The position numbers and the translations under genes were made by a program. This document shows, piece after piece, positions 1-11,103 of a DNA stretch of 64,000 bases. Positions within the stretch are counted from its first letter, which is position 1; each line of letters begins with the position of its first letter. The notes beneath the pieces are model-generated. The model was not told the DNA's origin. It was given only the letters and a program-made list of their open reading frames with translations, and made no database searches. The DNA is from Lineus longissimus (Eukaryota > Nemertea > Pilidiophora > Heteronemertea > Lineidae): assembly GCF_910592395.1 (NCBI RefSeq), contig NC_088311.1, positions 8,126,501 to 8,190,500 on the forward strand, written 5' to 3'.

Positions 1-216
1 ACTGGTGGTCCGAGAAAATAGAAATGCAGTCATACACAATGCCGTAGTGCAGTTATTATGCATACAAATTTGAAACTTGATATTGATAGTATTTGTACAT
101 CTGTCTACACTACAGCAATACTGCAATTTTATATTTGATATGAGTTTACGCAATTGGAAATTTTCAAATTCAATTGCGAATTTCTAATTTTTATCCAATG
201 GCATGTGCCTTTAACT
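1..216 (+). repeat. Interspersed repeat family A, copy 1
   Basis: This segment aligns end to end with 9893-10092. Shared blocks include 'aaatgcagt.atacacaat', 'tctgtctacac', 'ggaaattttcaaattcaatt' and a common end 'gcctttaac'. It begins at the window edge, so the left end is probably cut off. No reading frame or terminal inverted repeat was seen. The class is unknown; it could be a SINE body or an internal piece of a larger element. Confidence 0.7.
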
Positions 217-437
217 GCTTGCTTTCTTAAAATGTACATGTATGCTTTGCATGCTATTCACCATAAGATCAGAACAGCAGGATCGAAGACAATTACCCAC
301 CAAAAGAACCGAAACCTTCAGACAGATTTAGGATGGCGTTTAACTCCAGTATAGGCCCTTTATGTTCTCGGCCTATTGGAAGATAAGTCCGAGATCGTAA
401 TTATAACACCTAGATTATGCTTATTCAAAGAATGCCT

Positions 438-612
438 ATGCAGTAAAACCTCTCTTAGCGGACCCCTATCAAATAACACATTCTCCTTTGAAAATAGGTT
501 TTTGTTCCAAAGCTGTCATTTTCATTCAAATTAACCTCTGTAATCAGGACACCTATTAAGGACAGAATTAGTCAGTTTCAAGGATTTCCGTAATAGAGGG
601 GTTCTAATGTAC
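438..612. mobile_element. Family B MITE-like element, copy 1
   Basis: The left end 'cagtaaaacctctcttagcg' is an imperfect inverted match of the right end 'ccgtaatagaggggttcta'. The inner words 'ggacccctatc' and 'caggacacctattaaggaca' are typical of the 'aacctctnttaaggacacc' termini seen again at 2860 and 59200. Non-coding, about 175 bp, and probably a non-autonomous DNA transposon. Confidence 0.6.
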
Positions 613-1451
613 ATGATAACTTGACAGAAAAATGCATAGCTTTCCTATCATAAATGCTAATTATTTGTAGGCCTATATCTGGCTGATTCCAAACTTGTTA
701 TCAGAATTTAATGATACGAAATGTGTACATGTATGATTGTTTCATAAAAATTGTCATACATTTGATCATTCATTGAAACCTTATTTTCTGAATAGAAGGC
801 CGAAGCATAGTTGGCTCCAATAGACTACTGTTCAAGTATTGGTACTACTTGGTACTGAAATTGTAATTCAGATCAAGTTGAGCGAGTTTTTTCCCTTTAA
901 CATTATAGAACATGTCAAGGCAAGTTACGATGAGACTAAGTGCGTACCTCCATTCATTATGGTTTTGAGAGTTAAGTGGAATTGCCCAAAAAAACTCTCA
1001 CACAAAAACGATGACCCAAGAGGAAAACTGACCTCAACTTTCATTATGTAAATAGCAAATTAAATTGAATGGAAATTTGGCCCACAAAGAACTATCTCTT
1101 TAGCTCCCAAAAGAAATTCAGACAAATATTTATCAAACATACTGAATGTGATCTCCACACTACTTAATTCATGCATGACTGATTTTGTCCTCACCCAGAT
1201 TCTCAACTCGGGCAAGAACAGTGTATATTCAGATGTAGTCAGGACCTTAAAAGAGACTATATCTTTTAGTGATTACCAAAAAGGGGGATGCTCTACATAC
1301 TTGGCCTCCTTTGGCTATGTAGGCCTAAGGAAAAGTTGGAAGAACTGTGACGGAGAGCATGAAGTGGGAATTAAACCTCAGGATGCCCATTGTGAAAATG
1401 ACAAAACTCTTAACAGCATAAAGAGAAGGATGGAAGTCAAAATAAACTCAC
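613..1451. other. Non-coding AT-rich stretch
   Basis: No supported exon, RNA gene or repeat was found here. One 17-codon segment on the minus strand (about 1188-1238) has an acceptor-like and a donor-like edge, but it is too weak to call. Confidence 0.5.
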
Positions 1452-1543
1452 CGAACATTCGCCAAGGTATGACGGCGTCCGCTGGATGCTCTTGCAGCTC
1501 TGAACTGTTTCAGGTCGCTGATGACTCCGGACTCGCCCTGCAT
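1452..1543 (-). CDS. Candidate first coding exon, GC-rich, with a PKA-type RRHTLA motif
   Basis: On the minus strand an ATG at 1543 opens a 30-codon frame that ends at the splice donor TTCG|GTGAGT (donor at 1451-1447). The peptide starts MQGESGVISDLKQF and ends ASSGRRHTLANVR. Its coding signature is strong: about a third of codons start with G, roughly two thirds start with a purine, and GC is far above the AT-rich flanks. The frame is open upstream of the ATG (SDFWISNIQGSK), so this could instead be an internal exon; an alternative frame is also open. The donor leaves two bases of a split codon. RRHTLA resembles basophilic kinase/14-3-3 sites such as those in salt-inducible kinases, but that is only a motif likeness. 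The rest of the gene would lie left of the window. Confidence 0.5.
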
Positions 1544-2334
1544 CTTGGACCCTTGTATGTTTGATATCCAAAAGTCACTCGGACAAATTGAAACAACCAA
1601 AGAGATGTTGCTGTCAACCCATTCAGGGTTTAACTCCAATTATGACAACTATGACAAAGTTACTCCTGTCAAATATGACAAATGGTTTGCATAGGCCCTA
1701 CACAAGGATTCCCTCCACACTGATAGACAGTACTATTAAACACAGACAGGTCGTTCATGAATTATGAACGTCTGCAGCAGTTGGTTTGGCCAGTACAATC
1801 ACAGAAAATAGGAATAGGGCCTAAACTACCTAATGATATGGCTATGAACTAGGCAAACAGGACTATATGTATGACTAGTAATCCACAGCTCAGCTGTTCA
1901 TAAATCCACCCGTGAATATTTGTTTGCAGAGATGTATAGGAATGTTAACAGAAACGACGACTTGTGGAAGACTGTCGATATAAAGTGAATAACGTTGACG
2001 TCACTGATTATGATACTGTCCTGTTTTACACACTTTGAAAATTGAGTCCAGTGACGCGTGACAGTCCCTATTGTTCAGGGTCAAGAGCTTACTGGGCAAT
2101 AAAGCACACGAGTCCATTCCATCGTTATTATCGACACTGACATTCATTCATATGATAGATATCAGAGCCTCTATCATGGATTCATGGAACTAAACTAAAC
2201 TCGATGAGATTGATATTGATGACAGAATCAGTAACAAACAGAGTCAGTCGCTTCCCAAGCTCACGGTTTGATATATGGGTTCACAGGATTTATAGAAACA
2301 CCATAACAAATGGGAATCAAGTTTAACTAAGTAT
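1544..2334. other. Region upstream of the 1452-1543 exon
   Basis: If the exon at 1452-1543 is a first exon, its 5' UTR and promoter would lie here. A CRE-like 'ttgacgtcactga' lies near 1994. No TATA or initiator arrangement is convincing and no repeat was seen. Confidence 0.3.
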
Positions 2335-2396
2335 GTTGACTATAGGCATCGCCATTTTCGCTAGAACTTGAAATCCTAAAGCCAATCCTAATCCAA
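2335..2396 (+). mobile_element. Family C MITE, one-arm fragment
   Basis: The words 'tgttgactataggcatcgcc', 'attttcgctagaacttgaaa' and 'tcctaaagccaatcctaat' match the left arm of the complete copy at 4440-4672. The right arm is missing, so this is a truncated copy. Confidence 0.6.
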
Positions 2397-2859
2397 TTTC
2401 AACTTTGATTTAGTTGCTTCTGTACGGCAAATCTAATGAACTCATGCAAAAGAGGTATCGTAGAGAAAATTGCTACATTGTTTGGCATCTCATCCTTTAG
2501 ACTCTCGTCCAAAAAACTGGAAAATACTAGAATGACTACGGCCCTTACATCCTTTTGGGATGTCCCAAACAATGTACATGTTATTGCCCGTAACCCTGTC
2601 CCCCCCCCCGTCAATAGCGTTATCATTGGTGCCTCCTCATGACATCTCAAATATCATCCAATCAATGAGAAAGTAAACAACATTACCAGCTGGGAGGAAA
2701 GTTTATCACAATGATGACATGAGACATCAAGGAACTGTCAAGATAGGATCATCAGTAATCTGTACTAATTTATGGGCAGGTCACCTATCAGTCAGCTTGC
2801 GGTAGAGGACTGGTAACCTGGGTGATAATTTCCAACTATATTAAAAACCTTCTGTTTTG

Positions 2860-3045
2860 GAAGTACAGTAGCACCTCTCTATAATTATAGGGATAACTAA
2901 GAGACTGACAAGTGCCATATAGATTTATCGTCCTTGTGCGTATATCCATCCTTTGAAACGAAGAGACTTTAGGATTGACATTCACTGCCGGTGAGTCGGC
3001 ATGGACAAGTGCTATCCTGAATAAAGAGGTGTCCTGAATACAAAA
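2860..3045. mobile_element. Family B MITE-like element, copy 2
   Basis: It starts 'agtacagtagcacctctcta' and ends 'aaagaggtgtcctgaatac', an inverted pair related to the ends at 438-612 and 59200-59339. The interior is unlike the other copies. Non-coding. Confidence 0.5.
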
Positions 3046-4439
3046 ATGAAATTGTATAGCACATAGAACAAAAATCACTAATAGACAGGGTATCACGCTT
3101 ACAGAGATGGCAGCATTACTCAAAGAACCTTAAAATAACCACAAGCGCATGAAGATACCAGTTCATAGCGATTGCTCATCCCCGAATGAATTGATACATG
3201 AAAGCTACAAAACAATGCGAACATCACCTCCTCTCACATGACTAGGTGATATGGGAGTTTTCTGTAGGTTATATGGGGCTGATCGACCATGAATTATTGG
3301 TGGATATTGGTATCTTGGCAGCTTGGTGTAATGGAAATCTGCATTGGCAGTGAGAGTAACCTTCAATCTGCTTGGAGAATGCTGCACGGAATACATCCAA
3401 CATGTCCAAAGAAACCCAGCCCTTTATGACATTACAAAAGAAAAGCAACAGAGATAAACCTAGCATGGAAACATCATACACTGTGGGAGTGATGTGATTG
3501 GCAGAAACGTTATATTGATGTACTGTCTTTGTAAAGAACCTTCGCCTTTGATCTCCTTTATAAGACAAAGACAATTTGATCTGAAGATTGAGCAAACTTA
3601 CTGTGCGTGCATGTACCAACAGAACCTTTCTATTTTGTGTTTTTCAAACACGCTAGACAATTTGACATTTTCACATCAAATATTTAGCTAGATTCAAACT
3701 AGGCATCAAATAAGCTTGTCCCACGAGTAAACTAACATGCTGATGTAGACAAAACATGATTAAATTGTAAACAACTGTGCAAATTGCTCCTGTTGTAATA
3801 TTTGTGCAAGCTCACTCACCTTTTATGATAATCCATGAATGAGAGAAGTTGGAATGGAAAGAAAAAAGAAGAAGAGATTAGGGTCACCAAATTGCACGGT
3901 GGTCACTTTTTTATATTTTTTCGTGACGATTGCTGGGTGAATTGCATTTCGAATTCCTTTTGAAATTGTGATAAGCTGCTTCAAGGTTGTGATGTGGTCA
4001 AGAGGGATCACTTCACAATGATGGGCCTGAACATGAAAGTTACATTTGAAGGGAAGCATACAAGAACCGGTACCCACATCACCAGAAATTAAGTGATCCG
4101 GTAAGTGCACCAATAAAAAAAGCCGATTCTGACTACAGTGTGGGTCAATCACCAGGTTTTCATTCTCTACCATCAGAGGTAGCCGTCCGTAACCTCCCCT
4201 CCATCATAGAGTCCCGGTCGGCAGAGTGGATCCAAAACTTGAGGGTCAAGATGCCAGGTTCTTTCATGCAACTCTTTATTTGTAATCTGACCCTGGCAGA
4301 CGCATATTCTTTTTTGAACACAAGGACCATCCTTGCTAGATTGGTACTCGGTTACCGGCTTGATGATAACAGATGATCAATAGAAGGGTTTGCCTGACAT
4401 CGACAATATCAACCATCAGCTTAGGGAATATCGATCTTG
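3046..4439. other. No supported feature
   Basis: A GTGAGT donor on the minus strand near 3818, beside a long polypyrimidine run, looks exon-like, but no exon fits between the two signals. The opposed open frames at 3823-4173 and 4140-4376 show no family or splice support. Confidence 0.4.
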
Positions 4440-4672
4440 TTAGGGGCTGACCATAGGTACCGCCATTTTAGCGAGAACTTGAAATACTAAAGCAATTAGA
4501 ACTTCTTCAAAATAAAGTGAATTCCCATTTAAAAGCTGGGGGGCTGTTCTCTTGAAAACAAAGAACATCCACCGACCCTTGAAATTGGCATTCACTCCGT
4601 TTCAAATAGTTCTAATTGCTTAAGGATTTCAAAGTCTAGCCAAAATGGTGATACCTGTGGTCAACCCTTAAT
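4440..4672. mobile_element. Family C MITE, complete copy with long inverted arms
   Basis: About 65 bp at the left end ('gaccataggtaccgccattt', then 'gagaacttgaaatactaaag') is the inverted match of the right end ('gatttcaaagtctagccaaa', 'tggtgatacctgtggtcaac'). The termini read TTAGGGG and CCCTTAA, so TTA or TA is a likely target duplication. The centre has a small hairpin of the type 'gttctctt...aagaac'. Related copies lie at 2335, 11724 and 22726. Non-coding; probably mobilised by a transposase encoded elsewhere. Confidence 0.75.
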
Positions 4673-6717
4673 CACACAGTGTTACAGTCTGACCAGAACC
4701 AAAGCAATGTGAAAGCACAGTAGTTCGCACAGGGTACTGAGTAGGAGGGACAGCCCATCTATTTTGGAGATGATGGAAGCACCCCAGGCAAAATGACAAG
4801 ACCCCGTCTTGATTGGGTATATTCAGAGCTATGACTGCCTCCCTTAGGGCATGGTTCTGATGAATACATCAATTAGAAGATGACCAGGCATCTGGGGCCA
4901 TCACTTTTCAATTCCTGGCTCCTAATATGAACCATCCCAGTCGATCATTACCAACAATCTATGTTCAAAAGTTACAGAATTGATGTCCACGTCTCTAAAT
5001 GTTCAACAAGTCACACTATCAGACTATAGAATCCTTGCATGACTGATGATTGTCTCTTTGCATCGCTGCCATTTCCTGACATTGCGGTCTGACACAAGTG
5101 GCCCATTCTGGGGACAGAGACCGTAATTACTAATAACATGGGAATGGACAAGGATGGAGTCAACAGCTCGTCCCATTGACAGCTGAGTACAAGAACTATT
5201 GGAAATATCTATCCATTATTGATGGTGTTAGCCTGGGGCTACAGGCAGAGTTAGCGTTGACCACTCACTGGACAAGAAAGCTCATTCATCTTTTTGCACT
5301 CATCCTTTTCGGGACAGATCATGTCTTCAAAGACAGGCCATCACATATTATGAACCTGTTATTAAAACAATGAAATTTCAGCAGCAAACGTGGATTTTAG
5401 TCACTGCAAAATGAGCAATGAACAAATGCACTAACATTTAGCTTTGCAAACATTAAAAAGTTAATGACTTTTGATGATGTATATGTCCAGTCTGGTATCT
5501 TGAAATAACTGCCCAAGAAAAGGTCTGTCGACTTTGTTGAACTCTGTGCCCCCTGATATGGTTTGTGCCCATGTGATTAGGACAGATTTACACTGCGAGA
5601 GCATATTGGTAATCTCTAACTCTGACTGATATGAAGGCAGTATGAGCCTGTGGGTGGGTTTAGACCTTCAAAATTTGTTTCTACTGGATTTCCAGACATC
5701 ATATTTCATGCGAATATTATCTACTTGGGTTTAGACATTGCACTCTGGAATCAAGGTATTTTCTTTAACTGATCGACAACAAATTCAGATGAAAAATCAT
5801 GATTCATTACCGGTACATTGAAAGCCTCAAGAAACGATGACATTTTTTAGTAACATCGATCTAATTTTTATGAAATAACGAGGATAACAACCTGACAAAA
5901 ATATGTCATGCTAATCAAAGTTGAAATTAAAAGCAGCAATTAAGACTCGGGATGTGCCAGTGGAGATCAAAGGTGTATTATAAGCAAATGAGCTTGAGGA
6001 AAAAGCATTAATGATCACAGAATTAAACTTTTAATCAAGTGAGACTGCAAAGTTCTTAGTCAGGTTAGCTGAGTTCAGTTTTTTCACCTGTGTTCAGAAT
6101 AGCTTTGGCATTATTCTTGACTTCTAATCTCGCTGAAACAAATTGATGGTTGCAATTCTAGAGAAAAACAACATTATTTTCGAATCTTTCTTCAAAGGTA
6201 TCCAAGGAATGAAAATACTTGAATAGACAAAAATACAGCGCTCGTCACACCTGATACCCCTCGGCCCAAGTCTAACTAGATTGAGATGGGTGATAAGTTA
6301 GATAGTAGGTAATGTTGACCTTGAAAATTAAAGGAAACAAAAACATGTACATCATGTATCCAAAGTAGATAGACTTGTCATATAAATTTCATAAAAATTC
6401 CCTTACATTGTGAGTTTTTTTAATTTTGTCCAAAAGGCCACTAGTCGTCAGACCATGAATCAGTAATCAGCAATTGCATTTCAGTAAAATGAAAATATTC
6501 AAACAGTTTCACAGTTGGACAGATGTCGAAGATGACGACATTACCTCGCTTGATCAATATTTGCCCCAGCTAAGAGGCCAAGGCGTCAAAAGGCAAAAAA
6601 TAAAAAGTAACTTAGTACTTTCTACATCATCTCCCTGACGCAAAGATTCTCTTTTTTGCAAGATGAAACTGAAAGACAACATTGATGATGATATTTAAAG
6701 AAGCAAGTTTCCCATAT
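4673..6717. other. Non-coding AT-rich stretch
   Basis: Nothing supportable was found on either strand. CpG is sparse and open frames are short. Confidence 0.5.
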
Positions 6718-6749
6718 CCAAAAATGTTGTTCTAAAACAACATTTTTGG
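6718..6749. other. Perfect 14-bp hairpin
   Basis: The arm 'ccaaaaatgttgtt' is followed by the loop ctaa and the exact inverted arm. The stem does not extend further, so it is too short for a usual microRNA precursor. Confidence 0.6.
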
Positions 6750-7341
6750 TTTTCGTCACTGACACATGACAAACTAGATGACACAAAACGATATTTTGTT
6801 GTCCGTTAGCTTGTCATGTGCGCTGAGCTCAAGGCAGAGAATCTTGAATTTAGTGGGGACACACATGTAAAGTTGTGTGACTAAATAAAGTGTTTACATT
6901 GATGCAGGTGAACTGAAATCAAAGTGTATATGTGTATGTTACATGTATGTGCATAAATTGTTTAAACATTTTAATCAAAAGAAATGTGTGTATCTATCCC
7001 TAACACCTATATTCAGAAATTTAACCTGACAACCAAAGGTTTGGATCGAGGGATGCATGAACATGATAAAGTGAATAATAAAAAGCTTTATAAAAGAAGG
7101 GGAAATATTAACTGAAACCCATACACTACCAAGATTGTAACACAATTTTTACCTGTATCGCAGGACTGAGTGGCCGCTTAGCAACCTGACAAATAACAGA
7201 GAAAAAACACATTGAACATTTTTCCCCACGTGAGGCTGATTTCGTTGATCATAGAAGACCATTATTGGGATCCTACATTAGAGAAACTGACCCATCTTGG
7301 GAAATATACCTCAGCATTCTCTAAAGCAAGCACATGCGACT
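6750..7341. other. No supported feature
   Basis: AT-rich sequence with a short run of TG/TA-rich words near 6925-6955. No exon-like segment was seen. Confidence 0.4.
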
Positions 7342-7425
7342 GAAATAACACTTTTTTTTTTGCGGATGCTTTCAGTCTTTTTTATTGACACCCACTATTT
7401 CAGACAGTCAATTCAACTCATCTAT
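7342..7425 (-). promoter_or_regulatory. Poly(A) signal and A10 tract after the frame at 7426-7764
   Basis: On the minus strand AATAAA occupies 7386-7381, about 40 nt after the TAG stop. An A10 run (7361-7352) follows 19 nt later. That spacing is what a polyadenylated transcript shows, so this is either a real 3' end next to an A-rich patch or the tail of a retroposed copy. Confidence 0.5.
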
Positions 7426-7764
7426 CTATTGTTCTATCACCTCAAACATTACAGAATGAACCTGTGTGGCCATCTCAGGGATTTTGGACAAACTAAGCAG
7501 CTCCAATCTATGTTCAGGCGTACCTTCAATAGGAAAATCAATAATATCAGGCAAGAGCTTATGTGGTTCACTCAATGCTGTAGTCTTCTCGCACCGAGAG
7601 ATGGCAATCTTGTCTGCCGTACTGGTACTACAGATCAATTTCATCAATTTGAATTTTGTTGCCAATATCACGGTGGGTAAAGGTATAGGTTTACCGTTGC
7701 AACTCAATAGAAGGTCCTCCAATTGCAGGGGTTCATCGGATGAACTAAAGTCTTGTGTCTGTCC
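7426..7764 (-). CDS. Terminal-exon-like or retroposed coding segment, family unknown
   Basis: A frame of 112 codons is open on the minus strand from an upstream TAA (7767-7765) to TAG at 7426-7428. It has a coding-like composition: about a quarter of codons start with G and acidic residues are spread evenly. Recognisable stretches are SSDEPLQLEDLLLSCNGKP, SEPHKLLPDIIDFP and LSLSKIPEMATQV. There is no ATG near its 5' end, so it would be spliced in or 5'-truncated. AATAAA and an A10 tract follow the stop at 40 and 60 nt, which suits a last exon or a processed pseudogene. Two plus-strand frames overlap it and are probably shadows. No domain was recognised. Confidence 0.4.
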   Translation of the reverse strand, partial: GQTQDFSSSDEPLQLEDLLLSCNGKPIPLPTVILATKFKLMKLICSTSTADKIAISRCEKTTALSEPHKLLPDIIDFPIEGTPEHRLELLSLSKIPEMATQVHSVMFEVIEQ

Positions 7765-8830
7765 TTAATTTGCATCATTTATCCCCGACAAACATGATTT
7801 TGTGTCCTAGTCGCCAGATAAGCATGTATTTCATTTATATGGTAAACCGATACCATGATCCACTGTGTCAGCACTTAATTTGAACCCATGCAGCAACACA
7901 GTATATGTTGTAAGAGTGATAAATGGCTTGACTATTGCTTAACAGGATATCAACCCGACACGTCTACGTGACACCACTGGTAAAAATTAGCGCTGCCATG
8001 AGGAAAATTATCAAATCTGTGCTGATCAGTGCAGAAAGGGAAAACAATTATCGAGATGATTGGCCAAGACAATGGAGTGGGAAAGGTCCCTCTCTTGTTA
8101 ATTATTCATGAGAAAGACAGTAGAATAATTCATTATATGTGGCTAGAAACACCTGTTGGATGTTTGTTTGGGTGTGTTGCCTTTTGTCAACTGTGCAAGG
8201 CAGAAACAGGAGTGTACATACATGTAGGCATTGGGAAGTGATGAAATGCTTTCTCGACTTCTTGAATTCCTGAACTTGTGTCATAATATGATAGCCAACC
8301 TCCAAGGTCAACGAAATTGGGACTTAAGTAAAAAGCTAGCCTTTCTCATGTGAACTTCGTCATGTTCACCTCAAAGGGGTCAAGCTATTCGGCTAAAAAA
8401 TCCCCAAATCACGTTCCTTCCAGAAACAGATGCAAGGGTTAACTTTGTCATTGTCTCAAGGGCTTCTGTAGCTTACACACCAGCAGCAGTTCAATCAACA
8501 ACTCGGCTCCTGCCTACCCATGGGTTTCCTCATCAGAGCGCTCCTTCATTACACCTGAATAGCTACAAGTCTTGTCTGGTTTCTGTAGACAGCCTCAAGG
8601 CAACTCGGGCTTCAACCAGCTGAGTCAAAACGGTAACAGTATCATTCTCAAAGGATTTTCTCAAATGGACCTATCAAATGAATTAACAGTCAGGTTGACA
8701 ATAGTTACTATAAACCACATACCAGGTGCATCCAAGGCAGGCACCATTATTGACCCTGAAAGTGTTTCAAGTTATGCAATTTCTTGGTTGTAGTTTGCCG
8801 CTTAGCAAATTGAAATTGAATTTGATTTAA
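7765..8830. other. No supported feature
   Basis: Short opposed frames near 8029-8311 and 8572-8793 show neither splice signals nor a biased codon pattern. Confidence 0.4.
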
Positions 8831-9000
8831 GGAATTGAACCCGAGGCGGAGGACCTTGGTTGAGTTACCAAGACACTCGAGGGTGGAGCTAAAATACAGT
8901 CCAAACCCGAGCCGATAGGCGAGGGTTTGGACGAAATTTTAGCTCCACCCGAGAGTGTCTTGGTAACTCAACCAAGGTCCGAAGCCGAGGGTTCAATTTC
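8831..9000. mobile_element. Near-perfect palindromic MITE, 170 bp (family D)
   Basis: The two halves are almost exact inverted copies of about 78 bp. The left arm contains 'gaccttggttgagttaccaa' and 'gggtggagctaaaat'. The right arm contains their reverse complements, and only a short AT/CG-rich centre separates them. RNA from either strand would fold into one long hairpin. The right flank 'ttctattctaaaat' is also found inverted at the related copy near 25640, so the family terminus may extend to about 9015. Confidence 0.8.
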
Positions 9001-9779
9001 TATTCTAAAATACCTCAAACTTAAAAAGATAGGCCACGAAAATAACTTGAATATGTGCGAATTTGGCAAATTCCATCCATCGCCTGCCCGGAGCGCCAGT
9101 AACGCCGTTGTTTACATTATGTTACGGCAGCGTGCATAGGAAGTCCGCATCGGCTCGCTCAAGTGATGCTAAAATCCGCGCAAATGGGCTATTTGGAGCG
9201 TTTTTCTCAGCAAATATGTGTAGTGCTCATTAAAAAACTTAGGGTGGTTGATGCTTCCTTGGCTGATTTGTGTTTGAAGCAGTGTTTTGAGAGCCTCAAA
9301 CTTCTGAAGTGAGCTGAAATTCCATTGACGTGACGTGTGCATGGTTTCCACATTTTAGTGCAACCCGAGGGAACTTTGGTAGAGCATCTTGGTTGCGTGT
9401 CCAAAACACTCCGCTCTCAGAACGAGGCTTATGCATTTTCCATTTAAAAGTTGACTTTACGGTACCAAGGTACTTTAGAATGACAGTTCAAGTTTAGGTC
9501 ATCTTGATAGACACTAATCGGTACTAATCACAAGAAGCATGTCCACACCGATGAGATGATCGAAAATAAATGAGGCAAGCATAAACTATCGTGTTAGCAT
9601 TAGCAATTTGTCATTAATGGACTTGTGACAACCTGGCTGATTAGTTCATTAGTGGAGGGGTCATCAATAGCAATATTATGTAGAAGTGAAGTGACTGGCA
9701 ACATATCCACAATTCATATCGAGATATGTCACTGGGCAGTTACTTCAATCATCTGTTAAGAAATAGGTACAGAAATATC
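9001..9779. other. No supported feature
   Basis: A somewhat CpG-richer patch lies at 9070-9180. No exon boundaries could be fixed. Confidence 0.35.
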
Positions 9780-9862
9780 AAGTTGCCGTGAATGGGATTT
9801 GAACCGTAGATCTTTGGATTGCTGGTCCACTGCTCTAGCAGTTGAGCTATTGAGGTTCCTTT
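9780..9862 (-). ncRNA. tRNA-like (Ala-type) SINE head, copy 1
   Basis: On the minus strand an A-box TAGCTCAACTG and a B-box GGTTCAAATCC stand at tRNA spacing. The anticodon loop reads c-c-AGC-a-a inside the pair tgga/tcca. The T-stem and acceptor stem are poorly paired, so it is not a functional tRNA. The same sequence, more worn, is at 30068-30141, which marks it as a tRNA-derived repeat. It abuts a family A repeat on its plus-strand right side. Confidence 0.65.
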
Positions 9863-9892
9863 AAAAGGACTACTCCGTACCTACTTAATCGT

Positions 9893-10092
9893 GGGTCAGG
9901 AAAAAAGAAATGCAGTTATACATAATACCATAGTGCCATTATCATGCATGCAACTTTGCTGAAACTTGGTATGTATAATATGTTTATTTTCCTGTCTACA
10001 CAATGGCAATGCTGAAATCTATATTCACCAAATTTGAAATTTTCAAATTCAATTACAAATTTCAAATTTCGTAACGTATGCCTTTAACATTA
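9893..10092 (+). repeat. Interspersed repeat family A, copy 2
   Basis: It aligns with 1-216 over its whole length and has the same 'cctttaac' end. A tRNA-like unit on the opposite strand lies about 30 bp to its left, so the two may form one composite element. Confidence 0.7.
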
Positions 10093-10380
10093 GCAACTTG
10101 TATTTATCACACCATGAGTTATGGAAAGTAACAGCTTTCTCATTCATTCGCTGGCTAAACCTCTCACCATAAATCACAGTTGAATGGTAGCTTTTAGACT
10201 GAAGGATGTTTCTGTCTCAATGCCATGACTGTGCATATCTAACTGATTCATTTTGACGTTGTTCTCAACCAAAAATCTCCATACAGTTTTATACAGCACA
10301 TATAAAAATCTGGATACGGGCAATGAACAATCTTTTTCCAAGCCGAAATAATATTCACTGTACTTTATCACATTAGTGTA

Positions 10381-10457
10381 CCAGGACCAACCGAGAATCG
10401 AACCCAGGACTTTAGAGGTGACAAGCGCTGATGTTTCCACTATGCAACTCCAGCGGC
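10381..10457 (-). ncRNA. tRNA-like sequence, Asp-type
   Basis: The minus strand reads 'ttgcatagtgg', then 'cttgtcacc' where the anticodon GTC would sit, then the B-box GGTTCGATTC. The order and spacing match tRNA-Asp, but the anticodon stem and acceptor stem do not pair. Best seen as a tRNA-derived SINE head or a decayed tRNA pseudogene. Confidence 0.5.
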
Positions 10458-10863
10458 CTAATGGCCTATTCAAACGATGTATCAAATATTCTCACTAAGA
10501 TATGCATTGCGGGCCTCTCAATAATGAAATGGCAGAGTCTCCACAATTCAGAGGCAATGGCGGCCAATGCAATCAGTGTCAGAATAATGTCATCAGGAGT
10601 TCCAGTCATGCGCACAGAGGGTGATGAACAATATCACCTTTCAGCATGGCCTTATCTGTATGTGCAACCAAGGTAACTCTGCATTGGCCTTATGCTTATT
10701 TGATGTTTAATGCACTTGAATGGTTCACTCACAATGTCCAGTACAGCTACATTCTGAGGCTGTTTCTATAGAGACATCAGATGAAGACATTGCTATATTC
10801 TTCATATCAAGCTAGCAAACCTTTATGAACGATTGAACATCACAAACAAGACATTCTTTGCAG

Positions 10864-11103
10864 GAAAGAAGTCGTTTAGCTGAAGGGATCAGTTTGACAT
10901 CTCAGGCAGAAAGCCAACACTGTGTGTTATCATTAAGACAGTTTCAGGATGGAACCGCAACTATATCAGTTACTTCATGTCTAACTGGACCATTAGACGG
11001 CGTTTCTTCCAGAGACAGGTTAAAGGAATTAATACGATGCTGGCCGTCCTTGTTGTCTAATCAAGACCGCCAGAGACGACCAAAATTGCAGACCAAAAGC
11101 TGA
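10864..11103 (+). CDS. Candidate terminal exon, plus strand
   Basis: A good acceptor (cattctttgcag|GAAAG) opens an 80-codon frame to TGA at 11101-11103. Segments such as RSRLAEGISLTSQAESQ, LTGPLDGVSSRDRLKEL and NQDRQRRPKLQTKS look protein-like, polar and basic at the end. AATAAA lies at 11245-11250, about 140 nt after the stop. The G-start codon share is moderate. No family was recognised, and it could be a chance open frame. Confidence 0.3.
   Translation, partial: ERSRLAEGISLTSQAESQHCVLSLRQFQDGTATISVTSCLTGPLDGVSSRDRLKELIRCWPSLLSNQDRQRRPKLQTKS

Noticed and set aside
3806-3890. Minus-strand GTGAGT donor next to a strong polypyrimidine run
   Set aside because: No AG between the tract and the donor leaves room for an exon.
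6718-6749. MicroRNA precursor
   Set aside because: The stem is only 14 bp with a 4-base loop, and no known microRNA seed was recognised.
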